Assembly: GCA_036346205.1 (NCBI GenBank)
Contig: JARFJB010001495.1
Location: 4,422,501-4,486,500, forward strand
Origin: Vesta saturnalis
Taxonomy: Eukaryota > Arthropoda > Insecta > Coleoptera > Lampyridae
DNA length: 64,000 bases
Reading direction: 5' to 3'
The notes under the pieces: generated by a model
Seen by the model: only the letters and a program-made list of their open reading frames with translations
Database searches by the model: none
Told to the model about the DNA's origin: nothing
In this document: positions 32,740 through 45,665 of the stretch, piece after piece
Layout: every line of letters starts with the position of its first letter
How positions within the stretch are numbered: position 1 is the first letter of the stretch
Translations under genes and position numbers: made by a program

Positions 32740-34140
32740 GCTTTTTACCTGAATTTATTTACGTTTATTGGAAGAGAGACAAAAAAGAAGAAATAATGCG
32801 GAAATGGAAAGAGAGCCACCACGACGTTTTCTTCTGGAAAAAATGCCCGAGTACACTGAATTTGAAAGACAAAAGATGTATATTTTTGCAAATATGTCTG
32901 AACAAGGACTGCAAGAGTTCATGACCTCTATTGAATGATCTGAAGAAGGAAAAGAAGCAGAAGACGGCGATTTCAAAGCTGTTAATGACATTGACGATAC
33001 AAATTATGTTCCAGTTAATAAAACTCTGGAAAAAGGAAAGGAAAGGTCACGTATTTCATTCCCTCCCCAAGGGGGAGGGCGGGCTGTTCAGCCACAATCA
33101 TGGATTCCCAGCATACATACATACATTAGGTATATATGCATGGTGGGATTAAGGATGGGCGTGGTGAGGATAGGATCGGAAGGAACGGAGTTAGGGTGGA
33201 AAGGGGAAAAGTACTACTCCAGCATTCGCCTAAGTAACTGCACATAGTGTACATATACGCAGTGACCATGCCGCTACATGTGTATGAAAAAAAAACCCCT
33301 GAAAAAACGTCATACGGGGTAGACGGTAACGGGAATCGAAACCAATACCTCCCGAATGCTAAGCAGGTCGTGTTTCCGAACTAATGGAAGAAATGAATGC
33401 AGCCGGGTCCAGTGAAGCTTTATTGAAGTTGTGAATATCGAAGAGGAACGTCCAGCATCTCCAACACCGGAAACACCACCGGAAGCAGAGGTTTTACCTC
33501 CAAAGTATAGCAGCAGGAACAGTGAAACCGCCCAAAAGACCAAGGTTTCAATTACCAGTAATACATACAGTCTTCAGGTGTAAATGCAATAAAGAACGAT
33601 TCAACCGAATTTTCGATCATTCTATGGAGAAAAAAGAGTATGAAATTGCACACAAACGAAGTAGCCTTCAGAGGCCTGCTTCTGTCACACGTCTATCAAC
33701 ACGAATGAAGTATATCAATTATTACTTTAATGAAAAAGTTATGACTTTGGTTGTTGAAGAAACAAATTGAACTGCTCTTTTCTCAGACTCAAACAATTTT
33801 TGGCAACATTATATGGCTATTCTACTATACATGTCGATCTAGGTGACCAAACCTGGAAAGTTATTGGTGAAAAACGCATTTTAACTAATCCAGTCGACTA
33901 TGAAGCTTGAAAAATTAGAAAATTGATGTTTCGAAGAGCTGACGTGCTAGAAAAGATAAGCGTGCATACGACAAGCTATTTTGCATCAGAAAACTGGCTT
34001 ATGCGTATGCGTATGACTTTCTTCACAGTGATTTTTTGAATGTGAGTTACCTTCCTAATAAAAACATGAATAACTCTGGAATGGAAAGAGGCACACCCAT
34101 AATGATTGACGCAAGCTCACATTTATTTGTACAAGGAAAC
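32740..34140 (+). mobile_element. unidentified mobile-element ORF debris interrupted by a SINE-like insert
   Basis: Coding-like frames give RRFLLEKMPEYTEFERQK, then EDGDFKAVNDIDDTNYVPVN (about 32955-33010) and, beyond the SINE-like block, VNIEEERPASPTPETPPEAE (about 33430-33490). A frame with the CxC-type phrase HTVFRCKCNKERFNRIFDHS follows (about 33565-33625). This last resembles a Cys-rich multi-copy insect protein of unknown function. Several stops. I cannot assign a family. Confidence 0.4.
33050..33395 (-). mobile_element. tRNA-derived SINE (candidate), minus strand
   Basis: Read on the minus strand, a B box GGTTTCGATTCCC (33343-33331) follows CTGCTTAGCATTCGGGAGGT (about 33368-33349), which resembles the anticodon arm of a tRNA-Ala with triplet AGC. 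An A-box-like ATTAGTTCGG lies upstream at about 33385. The body runs leftwards through a GC-richer stretch to a CCCTCCCCAAGGGGGAGGG hairpin near 33061-33080. The block splits the surrounding ORF debris. Confidence 0.6.
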
Positions 34141-35840
34141 TAAAAAAATAAAAATATACCGGGTGTTCCTTTTAAAAAACAAATTTGGTGCAGCGCTCTT
34201 AGTAGGACACCCTGTATATATTGAAAATATTTTTAAATTGGGCATCAAAAGCATATCTACGAGATAGCAAAAACCGCAAATTGATAAGTTGAATAGTAAA
34301 CAAGCTATGGACCGATTAATTCTTATCGGATACAATTCGTGGCCTCTTTTTCGCGGGTAAAATTTTATCTCAAAATTGCTGGTATTGGGTAACACGCTTT
34401 AACAAAACTCCTTCGCTTCCGATAGGTACTTTGGTTTCGGGATGGTACCATATCAACAATCCCTCCAGAAAATTTTACTGGCAAAGCACCTCTCCCTTCG
34501 TGTATCATAATTGAAAATCTTAATGGCAACGGTATATTTTTGATCGCGAATTTCCCGTCGTCAATAGCAGTGGGTTATTTTGAGATATTTCCTTACCGAA
34601 TCATTTTCAAGCTTGAATTAAAAATCCAGAATTTTTTTCTCAGTCGTGAATTGTTTACGGTTGACGCCTCGGTAGATTTTCTGAAAATGCGGGTCTGAAA
34701 ATCAAATGCTCTGTAGCACCGCGTAGGACATCGAAAAATGTATACTAAACTTTATGTAAATAATGTTTGTGTAAAATAGAAATCATTAATGTGTTCTTTT
34801 AAAGTTCAAAAATTGCCTATGTGGTTCTCAACGGCTAAAGCTTGCTTGTAATCAGGAACAATCAAATTATTATTATGGAATTGGTTTCAACTGCTGCTGA
34901 TTTGGTGGCATAAAAAGGATATTGGTAATGGTCATTTGTTATGACGTAAAAACGACAGTTTCCTTTAGTTACATTTTTTGTACGGAACTTAAACCTTCGC
35001 CGTGTGTTTCTATTTCCACTGATTACTCTCTAAAGTTGTTAGAACTCGTATTGACAAAGAGATGTTCAAATAAAACTAGTTTTTATCTAAATTCAGGTGT
35101 TGCCGGTAACGTATACGTTGGCAACATTTTTTATGTTTGATTTATTCGCCTTTTGACTGTTTTCGGAAATGCTCACATTTATAATTTCGTTCAATAAAGT
35201 AAATCCTGTAAGTAGATGTGTATTGTATTTTAATTCATCAATATTTGTTGAACTTGTTCATACCAATACCTGGTGTGTGTAATACACTTTTGGCAACATT
35301 AAAATTATACAAGTTTTTCATCCCTCACACTATGTTTCTCTTGGAAACGTTTATCGCTATTGTTAGTTTAATAATATCAAGGCTTTGGATATGATCATTT
35401 GTGTAGTTAGCTACATTTTGTTGCTATATGTTTTACTTTAAAATTCATTAACTTCTTTGTTCCAAGGCTTTTGCGCTTCGAAAATACATATTTTTTTCAA
35501 TGTTTTTTTATATGTAATGAGTAAACGCAAAACTCATTAGAAAATTATGTTTCTGTTTTTATAGCTGTTATTTTGATTAAATGCAGAAAGTTTTTGTATA
35601 GTACATTTCCAGAAACTCTTACTTTGTACACTTAATAGAAAAAATAGTATTTGTGGATACTTAATCATTTTTATTGAAAAATATTTTAAATAAATATTTA
35701 CAACTGTTTATGAATTAACTATATAGATCCCATATAGTCATGGTTTAGAAAAACGAATGAGGTCTGTGTAAAAATGGGCGTTATGGATTCTCATTTAGAA
35801 TAGACTCTAAACGAAACATTATGAATTAGGAATTTTCCTA
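34140..35840. other. intergenic and transposon-terminus-like sequence
   Basis: A 60 bp hairpin-like motif at 34156-34216 has GGGTGTTCCT at its left and AGGACACCCTGTA at its right, like the terminus of an ITm element or a minimal MITE. About 34430-34740 reads like the inner arm of a long-TIR element. 34750-35840 has no recognisable content and probably includes the downstream flank of the cuticular gene. Confidence 0.45.
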
Positions 35841-36392
35841 TTACCAGTGGATACCATGTCCATAACCAAGACCAACACCATGTCCGTATCCAAGACCAAT
35901 ACCATGTCCATATCCAAGACCAATACCATGTCCATAACCAAGGCCAAGACCATGAGCACCTACAATTCCTGGGGCAACGATAGCATGAGCTGCGGGAGCA
36001 ACAACGGCAGCATGAGCTGATGGTGCAATAACGGCAGTAGCAGCGTGTGGGGCTACGATGGCACTATGTCCAACAATAGCTGGTGCGGCAACAATAGCGG
36101 CATGAGCGGGAGCGTTGGGTTCTCCATTTGGTCCAATAGCACCATGTCCGTTAACGATTCCAGCAGGTCCAGCAGCGCCGTGAGGTCCAACTACTCCCGA
36201 TGCACCTATAAGGGTTGTTGGTCCAGCAGGTACTACGTTGAGAGCAGCATGCCCATGTGCAGCAAGAATTGCACTGGGTTTAGCGCTGGCGAAGATGGCC
36301 AAGCAGGCAAAGACGGCAACAGTCTAATAACAATTTTATAATTAATTTAACTTGTCGGTTTAATATTTATAAATACTTACCAAAGCGTTCAT
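35841..36392 (-). CDS. secreted low-complexity cuticular protein (Ala/His- and Gly/Tyr-rich)
   Basis: Two exons on the minus strand: 36392-36381 (MNAL) and 36323-35841, joined across a 57 nt GT-AG intron in phase 0. An intron splitting the signal peptide after a few codons is the classic insect cuticle-gene layout. The product is 164 residues: signal peptide 1-18 (MNALTVAVFACLAIFASA, cleavage before KP), a GPHGAAGPAG / GNGEP-type stretch, a region of AAP/HAAVVAP-like repeats, and four octads G-[IV]-G-L-G-Y-G-H (129-160) ending GIHW. It has no Rebers-Riddiford chitin-binding motif. It is probably a structural protein of the cuticle, placed by composition and architecture rather than sequence homology. 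Intact. Confidence 0.9.
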
Positions 36393-36424
36393 GGTTGTTT
36401 CTTTAAGAGATCTGGGGATTGAAT

Positions 36425-36465
36425 ACAATGCTAGTGAAAGATAAACCCTTGTATTTATACTAAGA
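36425..36465 (-). promoter_or_regulatory. core promoter of the cuticular gene (TATA box)
   Basis: On the minus strand GTATAAATAC (36460-36451) is a strong TATA box. An initiator-like TTTCACTAG lies about 20-25 bp downstream (about 36440-36432), leaving a short 5' UTR of about 40 nt before the ATG. This suits a strongly and stage-specifically expressed cuticle gene. Confidence 0.8.
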
Positions 36466-36469
36466 TTAC

Positions 36470-37940
36470 AACCTTGGTGGTCAACAACGAATTCTTTATT
36501 TTTCCTAATAATAATACACGTCGACCACACCTCAGTTCCTTACTCTAATTTTTACTATTATTTAAATTGAAGGTAATACGGATATAGAATAATGTATGCG
36601 CATATAAATTAGTCGACACAATTGTCTTGTTTACTGAATGAAATCGATAAAAAGATTAAATTTTCATTGGCAATGAAATTTAGCATTATAGAAGATGCGT
36701 TGTGTCATTGACTTTGGTAATGGTTGTTGCATTTTGTAATAAAAAATCAAGCAAGATTTTCTTAAACAAATATGGAAAAAAATTTCTAAGAAATGATTAA
36801 TTTACTTTTACTTCCGTAATTTTTATCAATTAGTGATACCTACATATTGAATACCTATATAATAATAAATTACGATATTAATTATTTCAGAATTTTTGTT
36901 CTTTGTAAATACCTTATGGTTTAGTAATTGTTCTGAATATTTATTATCACTCCAACGTAATTTCACACAATTCTATTTCGACATTGATTTAATATGTTTA
37001 TAGAAACTTCTAAACTGTATTTTTTTCATATATTTGTTTATATTTGAATTCAATTATAGACACACATTGAATAACGTCATAATAAAATTATGTTAGATAC
37101 TGCTTTTACACCCGGATATTTTATTTACGGTATTTTTTTCTATTTAGTACTTAATGTCTTAAACGTTTTAAAGAGAAAAGGTAGTTTATCTAAATATACA
37201 AGTTGTTAAAGTATTTACTTGAATAATAATTCTGAATTTTTTAATTCACGACTTTTTGCAATCAAACCATACATTTTAACTCTGTAGTACAATAAAAGGA
37301 CATTTTCCTGTTAAGGTCGTACATAATATTCTATATTTTGTGCTGGTAGGTAAATGTTTCGTAAATGTCAAAAACTAACGTTTAAGTGACCATGGTAATT
37401 TGGATTACATACCAGAGTAGATAAAATACCAATATATTCCTTCTACTTTAATGGCAAGTACAAAATAATAGTTATGTATGTAATAAGTGCAGAACGTGAA
37501 TATTTATTATTAACAAAGCCTTTAGGTCGAGTTGGACAACACGTCAAGTACAATGAACACTTTTTGCATAAGTTGCAAAAAAAAACAGTTTTACTAGGTG
37601 GCCATAATTGCCGGTAAATAATAGTGTATCATAATGTTAGTATTACCGGCCGAGTGCAAGTTTGTAAAACGAGACGCGAAGCGTCGAGTGTTCCAAAGCG
37701 CGAGCACGGCAATACACATTATCAAACGTGTGTTTTATACATTTTTTTTCTAATTCTCATTGTTATAAAACAATTCTAGAAATTGCGATTTGCTAATTTG
37801 CATTATTGTCATATTGAATTTTTGTATGTTGCGTTATGCATTATTATCGTTCTGTTTTCACCCCAAAATATAACGATAATGTAAACTTTATGATACAGAA
37901 TTATTTATTAATGTAATATTTAATATTTAATTATAATTTA
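36470..37940. other. upstream intergenic sequence
   Basis: AT-rich, no gene. A CpG-rich patch at about 37640-37730 contains the small palindrome GACGCGAAGCGTC and may be part of a dispersed repeat. The rest is unassigned. Confidence 0.5.
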
Positions 37941-37944
37941 TATA

Positions 37945-38100
37945 CGCAAGGACGTACGCACGCACGCGAACGCGTACGCGGACGTATACGCGCACACACG
38001 CACATGCACGCGCACATGTACACGCACATGCACGCGCACATGTACACGCACATGCGCGCGCACATGTACACGCACGCGCACACGTACACGCACATGCACA

Positions 38101-38153
<53 letters not shown>

Positions 38154-38188
38154 CACACCTACACGCATACACACACACATACACACAC

Positions 38189-38233
<45 letters not shown>
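37945..38233. repeat. compound CG/CA/TA microsatellite, left flank of a transposon
   Basis: Runs from a CGCACATGTACACGCACATG-type mixed repeat (about 37945-38105) through (CA)n (38106-38192) to (TA)n (38193-38233), where the transposon starts. The C/V and T/H open frames here are artefacts. Confidence 0.97.
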
Positions 38234-39873
<1,640 letters not shown>

Positions 39874-40169
39874 AAACGTTTTGTAGATATCGAGTAATTG
39901 GTATATACATCAATACAATACATAGGATGGCCTGAGGTTTACCTTTCAAACTTTAAGAGGTCATAGTGGGGATTAAGTTAAGTCGAAAACCTCTTATGAA
40001 CATTTCTACCGTGTGTCCCCCGATTGAGTTTACAAGCGCAAAAATTTTTTTATTTCTCATTTCTCCAAAAAAAAAACATTCTTTGCAAAAACTTTTGCTT
40101 ACTTTAAAATCTCCAAAACACTCATCAGATTTTATCTTGTCTCGTGTCGGTGCACAGAAGGTTGAGCAC

Positions 40170-40912
40170 AAATTTATAAGAAGTGGTTCGATCTTAAATG
40201 CAAAGAAAAAGAAAGTTTTGCATAATGAAGATGACGCTGCTACTGTGTTAGTTGCAGAGTCTGTTCGGAATAATCCAAGACTTTCCATACGGAGACGAAC
40301 ACTCGGCCTAAACTTAAGCATATCTCATACCCAAATAAAGAAAAATTCGCCCCTACAAGCCCGTTCTCAAAAGACAGATGATACTGCTAAACACTTGGTT
40401 TTTGCTTGTGGATATACAATGAAATTATGGAAAACAGATCGTTCCATAAAACAATTATGTACTCTGACGAAGCAACCAATGGAACTGTGTTATCCCAAAA
40501 TATTAGACATTGGAGTGAACACAATCCTCACTTTAGAATTTTGGCCCATATTTCTTTGAGAATAACGTTAATCAGCACAGCTATTTAGACATGCTATAAA
40601 ATTGTCTTGTTGAAGAATTAGATAATTTACCTATCAATTATCTACGTTTCAAGTATTTTCAACAAGATGGATGTCCTGCTCGTCATGCAAATATTGTTGT
40701 GAATTAGTTAATTTGGAAATAGGTTGATCGGAAGAAATTGTCCAATTTTATGGCTTCCAAAGAGCCGTGATTTAACAATTTCCGATTTTTACTTATGGGG
40801 ACGTTTGAAGCAAGTTGTTTACAGCCAAGATCTGCCTAACAATGCCGAAGAATTAAAAATTCGAATAAGGGAAGCTGTTCAAGTGTTATTGTATGTGTTC
40901 ATTCAACAATAG
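40170..40912 (+). pseudogene. DD41D transposase relic of element A
   Basis: The plus-strand frame within 39966-40559 has KVLHNEDDAATVLVAESVRN and NPRLSIRRRTLGLNLSISHT, the helix-turn-helix/linker region. A shifted frame gives TIMYSDEATNGTV with the first catalytic Asp (about 40450-40490). Later pieces are YFQQDGCPARHAN (about 40657-40695), WLPKSRDLTISDFYLWGRLK with the third Asp (about 40750-40810), and VVYSQDLPNNAEELKIRIRE (about 40818-40875). The central region between the first and second Asp is shortened. Frameshifts and stops kill it. The spacing of the last two catalytic Asp is consistent with DD41D. Confidence 0.83.
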
Positions 40913-41420
40913 TTGTAAATTTAACCGACTAAAATAACTGTCGTTTAAAATTAAAAATTTACAGTGTGTTTCTTATAAACAAAATGTAATAGCTATGGAA
41001 AGAGCAAGTTAAAATCTGATGAGTGTTTTGGGGGTTTTAAGGTAAGCAAACGTTTTTGTGAAGAATGTTTTTTTTTGAGAAATGAGGAATCAAAAAGTTT
41101 TTTCTCTTGTGAACTCAATCCGTGGACACAGGTATATCTCTCTTAGTTGCGGAGAGCGTGCTAAAATTCTTGAACTTTGGAAGTTTTTTGTTACTGATTT
41201 AAAAACTGTAGAAGAATAGGAGAACCAAACTTTTTACCTAAATTATGTTACGCCACTGCTTTGTGCAGGTCATTTTATGATGTTTTGGAATTAAGTTTGA
41301 TTTAGAAAAGAAAAGATATCTTTGAATATTTTCGTACATTTATTTTTCGTGTAAAAACATTATACCATGAACAAGGTTTATTGAAGAATTATTTATGTAT
41401 AACTACAGAAATTGAATTTA

Positions 41421-42441
41421 TTACAGGACAATAAAACAGTCAGTTTCTAACAATATTAAAGACATTGGTCGGATTGGAGTCCAATGTATCCGTTGGATAC
41501 GTTCAATAAGCTCCTCCCCCGTTGTCACTGGCGTGGCATAAATATTGTGTTTCAAATAACCCCACACAGAAAAAGGTGTGAGGTCCGGTGATCTTGGCGG
41601 CCAGGCCGCCGGACCTCTTCCAATATTTCCTTGGGCATTGTCATTGCTTCCCAAACGACCTATCCATCACCCAGGATAATTATCGTCCAACCATTCTCGC
41701 ACGACCCGTTTAAAACACCGAAATATGTCTACACTTAGTCTAGGCGGCAAAAAATATGGACCACAAACATTATTATCAATAATACCCAACCAAACGTTGA
41801 CACTAAAATCATGCAGGAATGAATGGGGTCGGCTTCGGTGAGGATTGACATGTGCCCAAATATGCAGGTTGTGGTGATTTATTACTCCAGGTTTAGTAAA
41901 CGTAGCCTCATCGGTCCATAATATTTTTCTTAAGAACCCAGGATTCTAACCTACACAGTATGTGACAATCATTCAAAAGCTTCTCTACATCTCCGGGATA
42001 CACATTTTGAACTGGATGTAAATGATAAGCTTTTTTGTGATTGCGATGTAATACTCGTAGCACCATAGAATTTGATAATCTTAATTGCTGTGTTGCCCTG
42101 GGAGAACGTGAATTGCCATCAAGAGCTCGGAGAATTCCCCGATGTTCGTTTCGTGTAATATTCCTTCGATATTCATCTTTGTTTTGTCTATCCTCTCTCA
42201 ATTCCCTTTCGTGAAAATTGCGACGCGTTTCAATAAAAACTTGATAACTTGTCTGTCTCCTATTTGGATAACGCCTTCGATATTCTCGAGCTGTCTGTAC
42301 AGCAGTAACATCGTAAAATCCATAGATGAATTGAATATCTGCATATTCTTCATTACTGAATAAAGAATAACCTTGGCATTTTTGTACATAACAGAAATAT
42401 AGTTTAAAAACTGCTAAAATGAAAAATTGAGTGACAACCAT
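41421..42441 (-). pseudogene. Tc1/mariner transposase of element B
   Basis: The long open N-terminal part (42441-41908) has FSNEEYADIQFIYGFYDV, EYRRRYPNRRQTSYQVFIE and the arginine-rich REDRQNKDEYRRNITRNEHR, then LSNSMVLRVLHRNHKKAYHL. A shift near 41910 leads to the first catalytic Asp (WTDEATFTKPGV). The following frame has NPHRSRPHSF and VWLGIIDNNVCGPYFLPPRL. About 41700 the sequence jumps to VREWLDDNYPG, so the second catalytic Asp block (QDGAPxH) has been deleted. 41654-41421 has RGPAAWPPRSPDLTPF and VWGYLKHNIYATPVTTGEEL. The deletion removes activity. It is one of the less decayed copies here. Confidence 0.86.
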
Positions 42442-42608
42442 GTTTCATTGGTGTAGCCATAGTTACTACAAGCTACTACTAGGATTAATAATAATGTGTT
42501 GGAGACGGCTTGATTTGAATTAAATCCGTACGCCGTAAATTGACATATCTTATAAAGTAGAGAACAAGTATTTTACTCGATAAGTAAACATTACACGAAA
42601 AATTATTG

Positions 42609-42740
42609 TAAGTTTTTGTTATGAACGAATAAGTTCAAAGGTAAATATGTAATTAAAAATTATTATTAATTTTATAAAATTAATAATAATTTTTAATTAC
42701 ATATTTACCTTTGAATTTACTCGTTCATAACAAAAACTTA
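42609..42740. repeat. 132 bp loopless palindrome
   Basis: Arms 42609-42674 and 42675-42740 are inverted copies with no spacer and only two mismatches seen. Each arm contains GTTATGAACGA, TTCAAAGGTAAATATGTAAT and ATTATTATTAATTTTA. The central 14 bp are AATTTTATAAAATT. It lies in element B between the transposase start and the right TIR. Confidence 0.95.
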
Positions 42741-42903
42741 TAATATTTAATATTAGTCAAGTTGCTTTGGTATGTGTGAATCCTTGCGATATTGCAGGCT
42801 CACATTCCATTAATATAAGTTATTTGATTGTAATATCATTACATTTAGTATTTACATCAGTTCTACATACATAAAGATAAAATTTACATGGATTGGGGCT
42901 TGA

Positions 42904-42976
42904 ACCTTGATGGCGCAGTTGGTTACCACGGTACTCTGGCAAAGTACAGGTCGTAGGTTCAAATCCTACTCGAGGT
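42904..42976 (+). tRNA. tRNA-like sequence, anticodon position GGC (possible tRNA-derived SINE head)
   Basis: A 73 nt segment folds as a tRNA. All seven acceptor pairs form (ACCTTGA with TCGAGGT, one G-T). The 5 bp anticodon stem is GTACT/AGTAC with loop CTGGCAA, the variable loop is AGGTC, and the T arm is GTAGG-TTCAAAT-CCTAC. The A box is TGGCGCAGTTGG and the B box GGTTCAAATCC. The D stem is weak (GCGC opposite CCAC). The triplet GGC would decode Ala, but GGC-Ala tRNAs are unusual in eukaryotes and the G3-U70 Ala identity pair is absent. It is more likely a SINE head or pseudogene than a working tRNA. Confidence 0.6.
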
Positions 42977-43402
42977 AAACTTTTTATTTATGTATAAAAT
43001 TAATAACAGTTTTTAATTACATGAAAAAATTCAAAGATATTTTTTCTCATCTAAATCAAACTTAATTTCAAAAAATCATAAAATTACATTCACAAAGCAG
43101 TGGCGTAACATAGTTTAGGTGAAAAATTTAGCTCTCCTACTCTATTTCGACACCACTGGAGGCAGTATCTAGGCCATATTTCCGAAATAATAAAGGCTTA
43201 GAAAGAATAACCATTCCTAAAATTTTAAGCCAGTACCTTCAACAGTTTTTGAATTATTAAAAAAAAACTTCCAAATTTCATGAATTTTAACTCCCGAAAC
43301 TAAGCGAGATATAGATATATAGATAATATTCATAAGAGGTTTTCTACTTAATTTAAGCCCCTCTATGACCTCTAAGTGTGAAAGGTAAACCTGTATAAGA
43401 AC

Positions 43403-45665
43403 TCAAAATGGTTCCATATCTATCGATTTCATTTGAAACCATCTTCAATGGGAAAAATATAAAATATAAAATTAAAATCTACAAACTTAACAAATTGTCA
43501 GTAAACATGTAGATCATTAAGTTCTTACATGTGGTCGTAATTGGAAAGTAAAATTCTTTTATTACTATAAACAATTTTTTAATTACAAGTGTTCCGAAAT
43601 TTATGACAGCGTTAACCCAAAGTACTTCTTCGCTTAACATAAACATCAGATTTTTTTGTGTTAATATGTGTTTTAACAATTGTAGTGATGTCTCAATATA
43701 AGTGTTATTGCGAGAATTCCGTAGAATTTCGTAAGCTGTGTTAGTTATATTATCCTTAGGAATTATTGAAATTTACAGTTTTATATTATTTGAAATCGTT
43801 ATCATCATTTAAGTTTTTCAGTTTATAAATATAAGTAAAATTATATAATTGGACTGAATCCATAGTTTAGAGAGTTAAGCACCTTGCTCCTACAAAGATT
43901 TGCGATTTCGACTGCGGTTCCATTCCTAGCACCGGCGATTTCATATACTGTAACGTAACTCAACACCTTGAAATGAAAGGTCCCAAAAACCATCATAAAG
44001 ATGGAAACTGTGATTCTGACGACAAAATTTGGATCTCAGATTAGTCAAATTTGCACAGGCCTAAACTTTTCAACAAAAGCTTGCGATAGGAAGCAACACC
44101 ACTGCTACTTTAAATAAAGTTAAAGAAGGTGAGGTACCGTTATGTTAACAAGCAAATCGTTGAACATCCTATGGGTTAATGAAAAAGTTTGATTCTTTTT
44201 CTTATTTAATTAAGTTTTTAAATCTCTTGTTTTGTGTCTGATTAAAATTAAAATATTCTGAAAAGCTCTGTAAACGTACCATCCAAAAGTAAATCAAAGA
44301 GTAGGTGTGCTTAGTTGCTCAATTTTTTTTCTGTCTTAAAGCTACAAGAAAGTTCTAAAACGACTAAACAGTTTTTAATTAAAAAAATTACTTAACTCAG
44401 TTCGTAATGCAAAGTTTTGATGAAAATTGCTGTAAAATCAAATAAATAATAGTTTTTATTGTCAAAGACTTTCTTTCATGGATTGTTGAATTGTGGTTAA
44501 AGTGTTTACTTTGGTAGGTCATGTTGTAAAACAATATAAAGCAAATTTTGGTAAGTACATATAACCTATAGCTGCTTCAAGCTTTTGTATGAATTTGTGA
44601 CGATATGTTGTCATACCAGTTCAAGGTATTTAACAATCATATCGACTTAATCAGCCAATAAAATAGTTAGCTAACTCGATCTGCAGATAAATTGGTTCAT
44701 TCATCGTTAGTTAATGAACCAAAAGTGAGTCGGGTTAGAGATTTCTGAAATATATAGAAAACCCTTGAGTAATTTATAATAGTTTAAGCTATATAACAAG
44801 TATATAAACCATTAGCTTTTTACCCGCGACTTCGCCCTATTTTTCTGCAGGAATAATATTTTTTACCATTAACAGTAAAAGCCAGACACTTTGCCTTGCA
44901 TTTTCTGACGTTAATTGCTTTGTAATGACTTCTTGGACTTTCCCAAAATGACTGGGGTTTTCTAAAAATAATTATCCATATTGGCGGATGCAGATTTTCG
45001 AATTCGCAAATTGATTTTAATTAAACTAATTTGGCCGAAAAAATATAATTCAGAATTGTTTCTCGATGGATCTCTTGGATTCGCATTTTAATTATTTGAT
45101 TCACGAATACTAGAGTTTATTTCAAATAAATTTTTTATCATTTCGCTCAAAAAAATATATGAGATAACTATAGAATGCAGATTACAAACTGATAAACCAA
45201 ATAAAGGTTTAAGGTTAAAGATTAGGGTCCTCCTAGATTTTCATCTTGTCCCTCCATCTAAAGGCCTTTTGACAGAACCTGATTTCAAATCAACATCTTA
45301 GACTTCAATCTTGTCCGTGTCTAAGATCTATTTAACAGAGGCTGGTTTAAAATGAACATCTGGTTTGTGAATCTTGTTTCTGCGTTTATAATCATTTCGT
45401 AAGAATATGTTTCAGATCCCCGTATTGGACATTAATGTTGTTTCTGCATCTAAGGCCCTTTTGACATAAGCTAATTTCACCATTGAAATAAGTTCCTTGT
45501 GAACTGATAGATAGTTGATCAGATTAATGACCTGTTTATTAGATTCGAATTTTAATTATTTGATTTAGTGGGATTCGCGAAACATGTATGATTAGTTACA
45601 AAAATATTTAAGGCATTGAATTATTACATTTATAAATATATTAAGATAGTAAATTAATCAATAAT
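43403..45665. other. mostly unassigned sequence with SINE-like and degenerate repeat segments
   Basis: No gene. 43863-43926 has pol III-like A (TAGTTTAGAGAG) and B (GGTTCCATTCC) boxes and is listed separately. 44818-44850 (TTTTTACCCGCGACTTCGCC) is a phrase often found at insect dispersed-repeat ends. 45215-45480 has three loosely repeated units containing ATCTTGTCCxTxxxTCTAAG and TTTxGACAxAxxCTxATTTC. Confidence 0.5.
43860..44010 (+). mobile_element. tRNA-derived SINE (weak candidate)
   Basis: A-box-like TAGTTTAGAGAG (43863-43874) and B box GGTTCCATTCC (43916-43926) are at tRNA spacing. The following body contains CCATAAAGATGGAAACTG (about 43992-44010), loosely like CCATAAAAGCAAAAACTGTG in the candidate at 15375. 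No clear tail or target duplication. Confidence 0.4.

Larger units (their letters stand above)
41136..43319 (-). mobile_element. Tc1/mariner element B, inserted into the right TIR of element A
   Basis: Its arms (about 41136-41340 and 43020-43319) are inverted copies: TATCTCTCTTAG and AACTATGTTACGCCACTGCT-type landmarks are present at both ends, with extra sequence in the right arm. TA flanks both ends (41134-41135 and 43320-43321), the expected target duplication. The interior has a minus-strand transposase relic, a loopless palindrome and a tRNA-like sequence. Confidence 0.9.
39930..43402 (+). mobile_element. DD41D Tc1/mariner element A, split by insertion of element B
   Basis: The left arm (about 39935-40140) has AGGTTTACCTTTCAAACTTT at its outer end and AAAACACTCATCAGATTTTA at its inner end. 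The right arm is in two pieces. The inner piece is 41005-41135 (AAAATCTGATGAGTGTTTTG ... GTGGACACAGGTA), and the outer piece is 43320-43402 (TAGATAATATTCATAAGAGG ... GTGAAAGGTAAACCTG). Removing 41136-43319 joins them at a TA. Element A is therefore older than element B. Confidence 0.88.

Noticed and set aside
36045..36341. Plus-strand Ser/Asn-rich frame over the cuticular gene
   Set aside because: Antisense shadow of the cuticular coding exon.
42904..42976. Functional tRNA-Ala gene
   Set aside because: Weak D stem, missing G3-U70 and an unusual GGC anticodon; better treated as tRNA-like until scored.
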